Shown one piece after another: positions 1 through 9,245 of a DNA stretch of 64,000 bases (position 1 is its first letter; every line of letters begins with the position of its first letter). The notes beneath the pieces were generated by a model. The model made no database searches. It saw only the letters and a list, made by a program, of their open reading frames with translations, and had not been told where the DNA came from. The stretch is from an uncultured Eubacterium sp. Lineage in GTDB: Bacteria; Bacillota; Clostridia; Oscillospirales; Acutalibacteraceae. The DNA lies in contig CAJOJV010000002.1 in NCBI GenBank assembly GCA_905234995.1, forward strand, positions 49,906-113,905. Reading direction: 5' to 3'. The position numbers and the translations under genes were made by a program.

Positions 1-1
1 G

Positions 2-178
2 ATTACCGAAAAGGACGGGAATTATTTCGTTACCCTGCATATCAAAAGCGAGGCGGGCTTTGACGTTTTAACGCTGACGTTACTCGCCGTTTCCTACGAT
101 GATGCAATGGATATTAAAAACAAATTCTTTGAAGACCCGATTACGGTTTACAACAGCATTATGAAGATGCTTTATTGA
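2..178 (+). CDS. C-terminal fragment of an unidentified protein (start lies before the window)
   Basis: Open frame from base 2: ITEKDGNYFVTLHIKSEAGFDVLTLTLLAVSYDDAMDIKNKFFEDPITVYNSIMKMLY*, TGA at 176-178. Confidence 0.6.
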   Translation: MTEKDGNYFVTLHIKSEAGFDVLTLTLLAVSYDDAMDIKNKFFEDPITVYNSIMKMLY

Positions 179-210
179 TGGATAATACTAATTGGGAGTT
201 GTCAAATTGA

Positions 211-385
211 AGTGACCAGTGGCTAGTGACCAGTTATTGGTCGGGATTGCTCAGCCGCAGACGGCTCACCCCTCTGTCAGCTATCGCTGACTTCTCCCCT
301 GTCAAGGGGAGTACCCGCACCCGATTATATTCGTAGAGAAGCGACCCCCAACTGACCACTGACCACCGGACACTGACCACTTCGC
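211..385. repeat. Composite intergenic repeat: inverted heptanucleotide arrays (AGTGNNN / ACTGNNN) flanking a hairpin cluster (family A, copy 1)
   Basis: agtgacc|agtggct|agtgacc|agttatt at 211-238; actgacc|actgacc|accggac|actgacc|acttcgc at 351-385. Internal hairpins: AGCCG..CGGCT (253-266), GTCAGC tatc GCTGAC (276-291), CTCCCCT gtca AGGGGAG (294-311). Confidence 0.75.
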
Positions 386-421
386 GAGCAGCGCGACACA
401 CTCTGATTTGTTAAAATATTA

Positions 422-450
422 AAGGACTTGTGCGGATTGCACAAGTCCTT
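422..450 (-). terminator. Hairpin downstream of ispH-rpsA
   Basis: AAGGACTTGTGC ggatt GCACAAGTCCTT, perfect 12-bp stem next to the stop of the minus-strand gene; T-rich tail on the minus strand. Confidence 0.75.
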
Positions 451-460
451 AGTTTTTATC

Positions 461-2683
461 TTATTCAGCGTCCTCAGCGGGAGCTTCCTCTGCTGCTTCT
501 TCAGCAGGTGCTTCCTCAGCGGGAGCCTCTTCAACTGCCTCTGCAGGAGCCTCTTCAACGGGAGCTTCCTCAGCAGGAGCCTCTTCAACTGCCTCTGCAG
601 GAGCTTCTTCGGCAACCTCAGCAGGTGCTTCCTCTGCTGCTTTCTCGGCAGGAGCGTCATCCTGAAGCGCTTCAATCTTTTCCTCCGGCTTCTCAAGAAG
701 CTGCTTGATTGAAAGGCTTACTCTCTTCTTATCAAAATCAATATCTGTGATAAGAACGTTAACAACGTCGCCAACCTTGAGAACGTCACCCGGAGTCTTT
801 ACTCTTTCCCAGCTGATCTGGCTGATATGTATAAGACCTTCAATACCCGGAACAACGGTTGCGAATGCGCCGAATGCGGTTAAACCGACAATCTTTGCCT
901 CAAGCTGTGAGCCGACGGGATAATCTCTCTTGAGGATTTCCCAAGGATTATCCTCAATCTTTTTGAAGCCAAGTGAAATCTTGTGTGACTCAGCGTCAAG
1001 AGCCTTGATGTAAACCTCAACCTGATCACCAACGTTAACAACCTCAGACGGATGCTTAATGCGAGTCCAAGAAAGCTCGCTGATATGAATCATACCGTCA
1101 ACGCCGCCGATATCAACGAAAGCGCCGTAATTTGTTAATGACTTAACTGTGCCTGAGAGTTTCATACCCTCTTCAAGCTTTGCCCAAGCCTCTTCGCGGG
1201 CTGCCTTCTTTTCCTCGTTAAGAACAACCTTGATTGAGCCCGTTGCACGTCTTCTTGCAGGATTGATGTCAATAATCTTAAACCTTGCAGTTGTGCCCTT
1301 TAAAATATCAAGCTCCTGATTGCGAGGAACGCCTGTTAATGATGCGGGAATAAATACTCTTGTGCCGTTAACGCTTGCAAGCACGCCGCCGCGAACTACC
1401 GCAACGATTACGCCCTCGAGAACCTCATCATTCTCCTTAGCGGCAACGATATCATCCCAGCCCTTGAATGCGTCCGTAAGCTTCTTTGAAAGCTTGAGAA
1501 CGCCTTCCTGATCATCAGTTTTCATGATGATTAAATCGAGAACATCGCCGATTGAAACAACGTCTTCGCATTTATCAAACGGCTCCGAGGATAAATCATC
1601 ATAGGCGATTACGCCTGTTTGCTTTCTGCCGATAACATCAACGAACACCTCTGACGGGGTGATGTTAACAACAGTTCCCTTAACGATTTTGCTTGTGTCA
1701 TCATCGCTGAAAGATTGTTCGAGCATTTCTGCGAAGGTTTCACCATCAGCAGATGCTTCGACAGCAGCCTTATCGGCAGTATCAGCGGTTTCTGCTGTCT
1801 CAGCAGCAACTTCAGCTGCCTCAACTTCCTTTTCTTTAATTTCTTCGGACATGGTTTTTAGTACCTCCTTAATGATTACGGACGGTGTTGACGCGCCCGC
1901 TGTAACTCCAACTACTTTATAAGGCGATAAATCAAGCAAAGAAAGCTCCGCCGCAGTTTCAATTAAAAACGTCGGCGCATTTTCAGAGCAAACATCACGC
2001 AGCTTACAGGTATTGGACGAATGGCGACCTCCGACGACAAGCATAGCGTCACACTCCTTGGACAGTGAAAACGCTTCAGTCTGCCTATCGGATGTAGCAT
2101 TACATATTGTATCAAATATTTCGCAATTTGTACATACTTTTTTTATAATTTCTTCGCATTTTTTCCATTCTTCGAGGCTGAAGGTGGTTTGCGAAACGCA
2201 AATCAGGGGTAAATCAGCGTTAAAGCCCTCTGAATCAAGTATCGAAAGCAGCTCCTTTTCATTCTTAAACACGAAGCTTTTGCCCGTGCAGAAGGAGCGG
2301 ATTCCCCTGACCTCCGGATGATTTTCATCACCCGCGATAAGGGTTATTGCTTCTGGCGGCTGCTTTTTTACGATATTGTGAATCTTAAGCACGAACGGGC
2401 AGGTTGCGTTAATATAAGGAATATTTCTGCTTTCAATATCCTCAATAACCTCTTTTTCAACCCCGTGTGTGCGAACGACGATTTTATAGCCCTCTTTGCA
2501 ATCAGCAGGGCTTTCAATTGCCTCAACGCCCTTTTCAAGCAAATCATCAACAAGCTGCTGATTATGGATTATGGGGCCGAGAGTGCACACCTTTTCGCCC
2601 TTTTCAACGAGGTCATAAACGAGATTAACAGCTCTGTCAACCCCGAAGCAGAAGCCCGCGGTTTTTGCAAGCTTAATCTGCAT
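461..2683 (-). CDS. ispH-rpsA: Bifunctional 4-hydroxy-3-methylbut-2-enyl diphosphate reductase (IspH) / ribosomal protein S1
   Basis: N-term MQIKLAKTAGFCFGVDRAV with IspH cysteines (FCFG, ATCPF, CNATSDRQ); C-term has four S1 motifs (e.g. GTVKSLTNYGAFVDIGGVDGMIHISELSW); Glu/Ala/Pro-rich tail. Confidence 0.95.
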   Translation of the reverse strand: MQIKLAKTAGFCFGVDRAVNLVYDLVEKGEKVCTLGPIIHNQQLVDDLLEKGVEAIESPADCKEGYKIVVRTHGVEKEVIEDIESRNIPYINATCPFVLKIHNIVKKQPPEAITLIAGDENHPEVRGIRSFCTGKSFVFKNEKELLSILDSEGFNADLPLICVSQTTFSLEEWKKCEEIIKKVCTNCEIFDTICNATSDRQTEAFSLSKECDAMLVVGGRHSSNTCKLRDVCSENAPTFLIETAAELSLLDLSPYKVVGVTAGASTPSVIIKEVLKTMSEEIKEKEVEAAEVAAETAETADTADKAAVEASADGETFAEMLEQSFSDDDTSKIVKGTVVNITPSEVFVDVIGRKQTGVIAYDDLSSEPFDKCEDVVSIGDVLDLIIMKTDDQEGVLKLSKKLTDAFKGWDDIVAAKENDEVLEGVIVAVVRGGVLASVNGTRVFIPASLTGVPRNQELDILKGTTARFKIIDINPARRRATGSIKVVLNEEKKAAREEAWAKLEEGMKLSGTVKSLTNYGAFVDIGGVDGMIHISELSWTRIKHPSEVVNVGDQVEVYIKALDAESHKISLGFKKIEDNPWEILKRDYPVGSQLEAKIVGLTAFGAFATVVPGIEGLIHISQISWERVKTPGDVLKVGDVVNVLITDIDFDKKRVSLSIKQLLEKPEEKIEALQDDAPAEKAAEEAPAEVAEEAPAEAVEEAPAEEAPVEEAPAEAVEEAPAEEAPAEEAAEEAPAEDAE

Positions 2684-3335
2684 TATGAGCACCTTCCCAA
2701 AGAGCGAGAATATTATCCATTACCTTATCGGCAGCAGCCCTGATTTCCTCCTGAGACACCTCAGTCTTATTGAGGCCGAGCTCTTCATTAGTGAGAAGCT
2801 TGCCGTAAAGCATTTTTGTTTTCTTAAAAGGCTTAACCTTGCCCTTTGCATAAATACAGGCAGGAAGCACGTCAGCGCCCGTGTTATGAGCAATAATTGC
2901 AACGCCTGACTTTGCTTTCTGAGGCACGCCGTTTTTGTCCTTAATACGCTTACCCTCGGGGCAAAGCGCCATTACGTGACCCTCGTTAATAATCTTTTCG
3001 CCGTACTCAATTGCCTTAGCGCTGTCTCCCTTTCCCCTGTTAACCGGGAAGCCGTAAAGATGCATAATTACCCAGCCGACAACGGGATTTTTGAAAAGTT
3101 CAATCTTTGCCATAAAGTGAAGCGAAGGCATCTGCTTCGGAAGCGAAGCAAAAAGAGGGTCCGCCATACAGGTGTGATTAATTGCAACTATGTATTTATG
3201 GTCCTTATCCTGCGGGATATTTTCAAGCCCCTCAAACTCAACGGGATAGAGCACCTTAAAAATAGGACCGATGCACTTTTTTACGAAGCCGTAAAACTTA
3301 TAATGCTTAACAACGGAATAATCAAAATCAATCAT
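2673..3335 (-). CDS. plsC: 1-acyl-sn-glycerol-3-phosphate acyltransferase (PlsC family)
   Basis: NHTCMADPL (NHxxxxD-type) and CPEGKR motifs; located in a cmk-plsC-ispH/S1 cluster typical of Clostridia. Confidence 0.9.
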   Translation of the reverse strand: MIDFDYSVVKHYKFYGFVKKCIGPIFKVLYPVEFEGLENIPQDKDHKYIVAINHTCMADPLFASLPKQMPSLHFMAKIELFKNPVVGWVIMHLYGFPVNRGKGDSAKAIEYGEKIINEGHVMALCPEGKRIKDKNGVPQKAKSGVAIIAHNTGADVLPACIYAKGKVKPFKKTKMLYGKLLTNEELGLNKTEVSQEEIRAAADKVMDNILALWEGAHNAD

Positions 3336-4012
3336 TACTGAAGACCTCCCTTTTCCTTAATTATGCCGATAATCAGGGCTATGCTTTCCTCAAGCGTGAG
3401 CTTTGAGGTATCCGCCATAACGGATTCCTCGGTCGGCTTAAGGGGTGCGATTTCTCTGTGGCTGTCCTGATAATCGCGCTTATTAACGTCTTCCAGAACC
3501 TCTTCAAAAATTACGCTTTCGCCCTTTTCAACAAGCTCCTTATAGCGGCGCTCTGCGCGGCATTCCGGAGAAGCGAAAAGAAAAATCTTAACCTGAGCGT
3601 CTGGCAGCACGACGGTGCCGATATCCCTGCCGTCCATAATAACGTTATTGGTGCGGGCAATGCTGCGCTGCAGCTCAAGAAGGAATGCGCGAACCTCCGG
3701 AATTTTGGAAACGTTTGAGGCGCCCATGGAGATTTCCTGAGTGCGGATTAAGGAGGAAACGTCCTCCCCGTTAAGAATTACGCACTGCGCTCCCGTTTCG
3801 TCAAATGCAAGCTCAACCTTCGTGTCCTCAAGCATTTTAATAATTTCGGCGTCATCGTCAATAACGCCGTTTCTGACTGCGTTAAGAGCCACGGCACGGT
3901 AAAGCGCGCCGGTGTCAACGTAAATGAAGCCGAGCTCCTTTGAAGCAGCCTTTGCAATAGTGCTTTTGCCTGCGCCTGCAGGTCCGTCAATAGCAACGTT
4001 AATCATAATCAT
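3335..4012 (-). CDS. cmk: Cytidylate kinase
   Basis: INVAIDGPAGAGKSTIAK P-loop, YVDTGALYRAVAL, MDGRDIGTVVLPDA. Confidence 0.96.
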   Translation of the reverse strand: MIMINVAIDGPAGAGKSTIAKAASKELGFIYVDTGALYRAVALNAVRNGVIDDDAEIIKMLEDTKVELAFDETGAQCVILNGEDVSSLIRTQEISMGASNVSKIPEVRAFLLELQRSIARTNNVIMDGRDIGTVVLPDAQVKIFLFASPECRAERRYKELVEKGESVIFEEVLEDVNKRDYQDSHREIAPLKPTEESVMADTSKLTLEESIALIIGIIKEKGGLQ

Positions 4013-4055
4013 TTTTCCTTACATATTTTTTTGAAATGAAAACATTTCCGATTAA

Positions 4056-5282
4056 CTAAAATAAGTTGTTTCCGCAGAGATAGCCCGTTGAAAAGGCAAT
4101 CTGCAGATTGAAGCCGCCCGTATAAGCGTCAACGTCAATAACCTCGCCTGCAAAAAAGAGGTTTGAGATGATTTTTGAATTCATCGTTTTCGGCTCAATC
4201 TCCTTAACGTCAACCCCTCCGCTTGTTATAATTGCGGCGTCAATATCATAAAACGAGGTTACGTCAAGCGAGAGATTTTTTATAAGCTCTACGAGGGAAT
4301 GCCGTTCCTCTCTGGTGATTTCATTCACCTTTTTTGAAGGCTCAATTCCGCTTAAGGAAACTATAACAGGAATGAGCTTTTTTGGCAATAATTTTGAAAG
4401 CGAGTTTATAAAATCTTTATTGCTTTCCTCTGAAAAATCGCGCAGAATTCTTTTATCAAGCGCCTGAAAATCAAGCGCGGGCTTTAAATCAATGCTTATT
4501 GTGCAGGGACCGTTTTTGAAATTACGGATATGGCTTGAGGCTGAGAGAATTACGGGGCCGCTCACTCCGAAATGAGTGAACAGCATTTCGCCGAAATCCT
4601 CATAAAGCAGCTTGCCGTTCTGATAAAGCTTAACGCCGACGTTGCGCAGGCTTAAGCCCTGCAGCCTTGTGATGAAATTATTGCTGCAGACGAGCGGCAC
4701 GAGGCTGGGCTGAATTTCCGTTACGGTGTGCCCTGCCTGACGGGCAAGGATATATCCGTCTCCCGTTGAGCCCGTTGCGGGATAGCTTTTGCCGCCGGTG
4801 CAGATTGCAACGCTTGAGCATTCAAGCCTGCTGCCGTCCTCAAGAAGCACGGCTGAAATCCTGTTTTCATCAAATTCAAAGGATTTAACGGTTCCGTGAA
4901 TGAACTTTACGCCCGCTGCTTTTGCATTATTAACAAGCGCATCAACGACATCAACCGCCTTATCTGATTCAGGGAAAACTCTGTTGCCCCTTTCAATCTT
5001 CGTTTTAACGCCCAAATCCTCAAAAAAAGCGATGGTATCATACGGCATAAAGGCGGAAAAGGCAGAGTAAAGAAACCTTGGATTTTTCGGGACGAAGCCG
5101 ATAAGCTCCTCCAAATCAAAGGTTGCGTTTGTAAGATTACACCTGCCCTTGCCTGAGATTAAAACCTTGCGGGCACAGCGAGGCATCTTCTCAATTATAA
5201 CGGTTTCGTTACCCTTTTTTGCGCTTTGAGCGGCTGCCATCAAGCCTGAAGCGCCGCCGCCGATGATGATTGCTTTTGACAT
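4056..5282 (-). CDS. NAD(P)/FAD-dependent oxidoreductase (HI0933/BaiN-like)
   Basis: MSKAIIIGGGASGLMAA Rossmann motif; KVLISGKGRCNLTN, ATGSTGDGY and FAGEVIDVDAYTGGFNLQIAFSTG signatures. Confidence 0.92.
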   Translation of the reverse strand: MSKAIIIGGGASGLMAAAQSAKKGNETVIIEKMPRCARKVLISGKGRCNLTNATFDLEELIGFVPKNPRFLYSAFSAFMPYDTIAFFEDLGVKTKIERGNRVFPESDKAVDVVDALVNNAKAAGVKFIHGTVKSFEFDENRISAVLLEDGSRLECSSVAICTGGKSYPATGSTGDGYILARQAGHTVTEIQPSLVPLVCSNNFITRLQGLSLRNVGVKLYQNGKLLYEDFGEMLFTHFGVSGPVILSASSHIRNFKNGPCTISIDLKPALDFQALDKRILRDFSEESNKDFINSLSKLLPKKLIPVIVSLSGIEPSKKVNEITREERHSLVELIKNLSLDVTSFYDIDAAIITSGGVDVKEIEPKTMNSKIISNLFFAGEVIDVDAYTGGFNLQIAFSTGYLCGNNLF

Positions 5283-5285
5283 AGT

Positions 5286-7172
5286 TTATTCCAATTCGCT
5301 CAGCTGCTGAGAGGTTTCCTCCCACTCCTCATAAAGGGCGGAGAGAGCTTCTGATTTTTCCTCGTGCCGAGCGTTGATTTTAAGATATTCCTCATATGGA
5401 GGATTATTATTAAGCTGCTCGCTGAGGAGACCTATCTCCTCTTCCAAATCCTCAATTTCGCTTTCAAGACGGGACAGCTTCGTTTTCAACTTGCGCAGAT
5501 TGCTTTGAGCTTCCTTTTTGAGCTTATACTCGTTAACCTTAGGCTTAGCCTCCTGCTTCTTTTCCTGAGCGGCAACGAAGCGGTGCTCTGCATAATCGTC
5601 GTAATTGCCGAGATATTTATTAACGCCCGTGGGGGTTAACTCGAGAATTCGGGTTGCGAGCTTGTTTATAAAATATCTGTCGTGCGAAACGATGAGCATC
5701 GTGCCGCTGTAATCAAGCAGCGTGTTTTCAAGCTCCTCTCGCGAAGCGGCGTCAAGATGATTGGTGGGCTCGTCCAGCAGCAGGAAGTTATACTTGCCGA
5801 GCATTAATTTGAGCAGCGCAATTCTTGCCCTTTCGCCACCGGAGCAATCGCGCAGCGGACGATAAACCTCGTCGCCCTTGAAAAGAAAAGCCGCAAGAGC
5901 GTTGCGCACCTTGGTTTCGGTCATCGCGGGAAAGGCGGACCACACCTCTTCAATCGCGGTTTTATTCAAATCAAGCTTTGCCTGCACCTGGTCAAAATAG
6001 CCCGTGAACAGATTTGCGCCGAATTTATATCCGCCCGAGTTTTGCGTGTAATCGCCCGTAAGTATTTTCAACAGAGTTGTTTTTCCGCAGCCGTTATCTC
6101 CGACGAGAAACACGCGTTCTCCCCTGCCGATATCAAAGCTTACGTTGCTGAAAACCTCCTTATCGCCGAAGGCTTTGCACAAATCCGTAACGGTTAAAAC
6201 CTCCTCGCCCGAAACGGCTTTCGGCGTGAAATCAAAGCGGATGGTTTTCTGCTTACTGTCCGGCACGACGAGTTGCTCTTTGAGCTTTTCAAGGGTTTTT
6301 TCCTTGCTCTCCGCCGTCTTGATGCTCTTTTCTCTGTTCCACTGGCGGAAGCGGGTAATCATCTCCTCAAGGCGCTCTATCTCGCGCATATCGTTTTCGT
6401 ATTTTTCCTCAATCGCTTTTTGCTCTGCCTGCTTCTTTTTCAGAAATTCGGAGTAATTGCCCTTATAGGAACGGATTTTTCCGTTTTCAAGCTCAATGGT
6501 TTTATCGGTGATTTTATCAAGAAAATATCTGTCGTGCGAGATAACGATGAACGCCTTGTTGAAGGTTGAAAGAAAGCCCTCAAGCCATTCAACCGCGCTG
6601 ATATCAAGGTGATTGGTAGGCTCGTCAAGCAGGAGCAAATCCGCCTTTGCAAGCAGCAGCTTTGCCAAAATCAGCTTTGAGCGCTGACCGCCCGAAAGCT
6701 TTGAGGTTGGCATACCGAACTCCGCTTCGGCGAAGCCTAAGCCCGTAAGTGCGGAGCGGGTTAAGCTTTTATAAGTGAGCCCGCCGTTTTGATTGAACTG
6801 ATTTGACAGCAAATCCTGCCTTGCAATCAGCTCGGCGCTCGGGTTATTAACGAGCTCGTTGGCAATTCTTTCAAGCTCCGCTTCGGTTTCAATCAAATCC
6901 GAAAAAACGGAAATAAGCTCCTCCCACACGGTTCTGTTTTCCGAGCAGGTGTGCTGCTCCATATAGCCGAGCTTAACGTTTTTGCCGATAAAGGCATCGC
7001 CGGCGGTAGGCTCATATGCCCCCGTTAAAATCTTAAACAGAGAGGTTTTGCCTACGCCGTTTGAGCCGATGAAGCCCACGCGGTCCTTTTCATTTATTTC
7101 AAATGAAACGTTTGAAAACAGCGTGTTTTCACCGAAGGCAAGTGTTAAATTTTGAACGCTTACAACTGCCAT
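5286..7172 (-). CDS. ABC-F family ATP-binding protein
   Basis: Two ABC domains (GSNGVGKTS...LSGGQRSK...LLLDEPTNHLD; GDNGCGKTT...CSGGERARIALL...LLLDEPTNHLD) with a charged linker and C-terminal coiled coil. Start taken at MAVVSVQNL. Confidence 0.93.
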   Translation of the reverse strand: MAVVSVQNLTLAFGENTLFSNVSFEINEKDRVGFIGSNGVGKTSLFKILTGAYEPTAGDAFIGKNVKLGYMEQHTCSENRTVWEELISVFSDLIETEAELERIANELVNNPSAELIARQDLLSNQFNQNGGLTYKSLTRSALTGLGFAEAEFGMPTSKLSGGQRSKLILAKLLLAKADLLLLDEPTNHLDISAVEWLEGFLSTFNKAFIVISHDRYFLDKITDKTIELENGKIRSYKGNYSEFLKKKQAEQKAIEEKYENDMREIERLEEMITRFRQWNREKSIKTAESKEKTLEKLKEQLVVPDSKQKTIRFDFTPKAVSGEEVLTVTDLCKAFGDKEVFSNVSFDIGRGERVFLVGDNGCGKTTLLKILTGDYTQNSGGYKFGANLFTGYFDQVQAKLDLNKTAIEEVWSAFPAMTETKVRNALAAFLFKGDEVYRPLRDCSGGERARIALLKLMLGKYNFLLLDEPTNHLDAASREELENTLLDYSGTMLIVSHDRYFINKLATRILELTPTGVNKYLGNYDDYAEHRFVAAQEKKQEAKPKVNEYKLKKEAQSNLRKLKTKLSRLESEIEDLEEEIGLLSEQLNNNPPYEEYLKINARHEEKSEALSALYEEWEETSQQLSELE

Positions 7173-7228
7173 CTCATTAACCTTTAAACTAAAAATAATT
7201 AACAGATAATATTTTACCATTTATTTAC

Positions 7229-7257
7229 TTGAATGTGAAGAAAAATTTTGATATTAT
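7229..7257 (+). promoter_or_regulatory. Sigma-A-like promoter for manA
   Basis: TTGAAT-17 bp-TATTAT, 33 bp upstream of the manA ATG. Confidence 0.5.
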
Positions 7258-7289
7258 AATTACATATTTTGATAAAGAGGTTTTTTGTG

Positions 7290-8243
7290 ATGGAAATTTT
7301 GGAATTAAAACCCGTATTCAAGGATTACATTTGGGGCGGCACAAGGCTGAAGGATGATTTCGGCTTTGAAACCGACGTTGACCCCGTTGCCGAGGGATGG
7401 ATGCTTTCCTGCCATAAGGACGGCAAAAACACGATTATCGGCGGCGAGGCTGACGGCGAAACGCTTGAGGAGTATATCGAAGCAAACGGCAGAGCAAAGG
7501 TGCTCGGCGCGAACGCGGATAAATTCCCCTACTTCCCCGTTCTTATAAAGCTTATTGACGCGAAGGACAATCTTTCAATTCAGGTGCACCCCGATAACGA
7601 ATATGCCGCAAGGGTTGAGGGCGAATTCGGCAAAACCGAAATCTGGTATGTGCTTGATGCAACGGACGACGCTACGCTCGTTTACGGCTTCAAGGATAAA
7701 ATCAGCAGTGAGGAATTCAGGGCTGCGATTGAAAACAACACACTGATGGACGTGCTTAACGTGGTTAACGTTAAAAAGGGCGATTTGTTTTTCATTGAGG
7801 CGGGCACCGTGCACGCCATCGGCAAGGGCACGCTGATTGCGGAAATTCAGCAGAACAGCAATTCCACCTACCGCGTTTACGACTACGGCAGAATCGGCAA
7901 GGACGGCAAGCCGAGAGAGCTGCACATCAAAAAGGCAGTTGACGTTTCCAAAACGGAGCCTGCAAAATACGAGATTAAGCCTTTCGGCGAGAAGGAGGAA
8001 ATCAGCGGCGGCGCAAGGCAACTGCTGACGGAATGCGATTTATTCACAGTTTGGCATTATGACGTTGACGGCGAAATCACGCTCAGCGCAGACGAAAAGA
8101 GCTTTAACCACATACTTGTCATTGACGGCGAGGGCGAAGCAGACGGCATAAAAATCAAAAAAGGCTCAAGCCTTTTCGTGCCTGCAAATTACGGAAATTA
8201 CAGAATTAGCGGAAGCTGCGAAATTATCGTGACAAAAATTTAA
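7290..8243 (+). CDS. manA: Class I mannose-6-phosphate isomerase
   Basis: KPVFKDYIWGGTRLKDDFG, KDNLSIQVHPDNEYA, EAGTVHAIGKGTLIAEIQQNSNSTYRVYDYGR. Confidence 0.94.
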   Translation: MEILELKPVFKDYIWGGTRLKDDFGFETDVDPVAEGWMLSCHKDGKNTIIGGEADGETLEEYIEANGRAKVLGANADKFPYFPVLIKLIDAKDNLSIQVHPDNEYAARVEGEFGKTEIWYVLDATDDATLVYGFKDKISSEEFRAAIENNTLMDVLNVVNVKKGDLFFIEAGTVHAIGKGTLIAEIQQNSNSTYRVYDYGRIGKDGKPRELHIKKAVDVSKTEPAKYEIKPFGEKEEISGGARQLLTECDLFTVWHYDVDGEITLSADEKSFNHILVIDGEGEADGIKIKKGSSLFVPANYGNYRISGSCEIIVTKI

Positions 8244-8259
8244 AATTAACAATGAATAA

Positions 8260-8294
8260 AAAGTCGTTAGTATGGCAATCATACTAACGACTTT
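8260..8294. terminator. Hairpin terminator between manA and the DUF378 gene
   Basis: AAAGTCGTTAGTATG gcaat CATACTAACGACTTT, perfect 15-bp stem followed by ATTTTA. Confidence 0.7.
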
Positions 8295-8314
8295 ATTTTA
8301 TGGAGATGATTTAA

Positions 8315-8521
8315 TTGAAAATAGCAAATCGAGTTGCGCTGGTGCTTGCGATTATCGGCGGCATTAACTGGGGACTTATCGGGCTTTTCAAGTTTGATTT
8401 GGTTGCCTGGATTTTCGGCGGGCAGGACGCAGTGCTTGCAAGGATTATCTATGCCCTTGTCGGTCTTGCGGCGGTATGGTGCATCAGCCTGTTTTTCACT
8501 CACGATATGATTGAGGAATGA
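8315..8521 (+). CDS. DUF378 family small membrane protein
   Basis: 68 aa, two TM segments, VALVLAIIGGINWGLIGLFKFDLVAWIFG; TTG start preceded by GGAG. Confidence 0.85.
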   Translation: MKIANRVALVLAIIGGINWGLIGLFKFDLVAWIFGGQDAVLARIIYALVGLAAVWCISLFFTHDMIEE

Positions 8522-8549
8522 TTAAAGGGCGGTTTTCTGCCCTACATAT

Positions 8550-9245
8550 TTAAACAAATTCGCGCTGCATTTGGGTGCGGATTTTTTCAATTATGCGCTT
8601 TTCAAGGCGGGAAATATAGCTTTGCGAAATGCCCATTTCATCCGCAAGCTCCTTTTGCGTGTGCTCCTGCTCGCCGAGAATGCCGAAGCGCTTTTTCATC
8701 AGCTCCCTTTCCTTTTCGGGAAGGGAGTGAATTATTTTTAAAAGCAGTGCCTTTTCATCGCTGTATTCAATATCCATTGAGATTTCATCCGGCTCGCTGC
8801 CGAGCACGTCGCGCAGGGTTAGCTCGTTGCCGTCCCAATCAATGCTGAGGGGCTCGTCAAAGCTGAGCTCAAATTTTGCATTGCCGACCTTGCGCAGATA
8901 CATCAGAATTTCATTTTCAATGCAGCGGGAGGCATAGGTTGCAAGTTTGATGTTTTTATCCGGATTAAAGGTTTTAACGGCTTTCATCAGCCCTATCGTG
9001 CCGATTGAAACTAAATCCTCCGTTGAGGCGGTTGCGCTTTCAAACTTCTTTGCGATATAGACCACAAGGCGCAGATTATGAGTAATCAGCAGCTCCCTGT
9101 GCGTTTCATCGCCCGCGCGCAGCTCTGCCATAACAGTTTCCTCCTCTTCTTTTGTGAGCGGCGGAGGCAGGGTTTCGGGGCCGTTTATGTAATGGCATTC
9201 TTTTTTGAATAATCTTAATAAGAATTGCTTGATTTTATTTAGCAT
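8550..9245 (-). CDS. sigE: RNA polymerase sporulation sigma factor SigE (pro-form)
   Basis: Pro-sequence ending [12 protein letters not shown], core [20 protein letters not shown]; directly downstream of spoIIGA. Confidence 0.95.
   Translation of the reverse strand: MLNKIKQFLLRLFKKECHYINGPETLPPPLTKEEEETVMAELRAGDETHRELLITHNLRLVVYIAKKFESATASTEDLVSIGTIGLMKAVKTFNPDKNIKLATYASRCIENEILMYLRKVGNAKFELSFDEPLSIDWDGNELTLRDVLGSEPDEISMDIEYSDEKALLLKIIHSLPEKERELMKKRFGILGEQEHTQKELADEMGISQSYISRLEKRIIEKIRTQMQREFV

Noticed and set aside
211-385. CRISPR-like array at the heptamer repeats
   Set aside because: Units are 7 bp and contiguous without spacers; no cas genes in the window.
325-712. Overlapping Leu/Lys/Arg-rich ORFs on both strands (325..696, 428..712, 430..708)
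   Set aside because: Alternative frames of the EEAPAE-encoding DNA repeat and the adjacent intergenic repeat; not independent genes.
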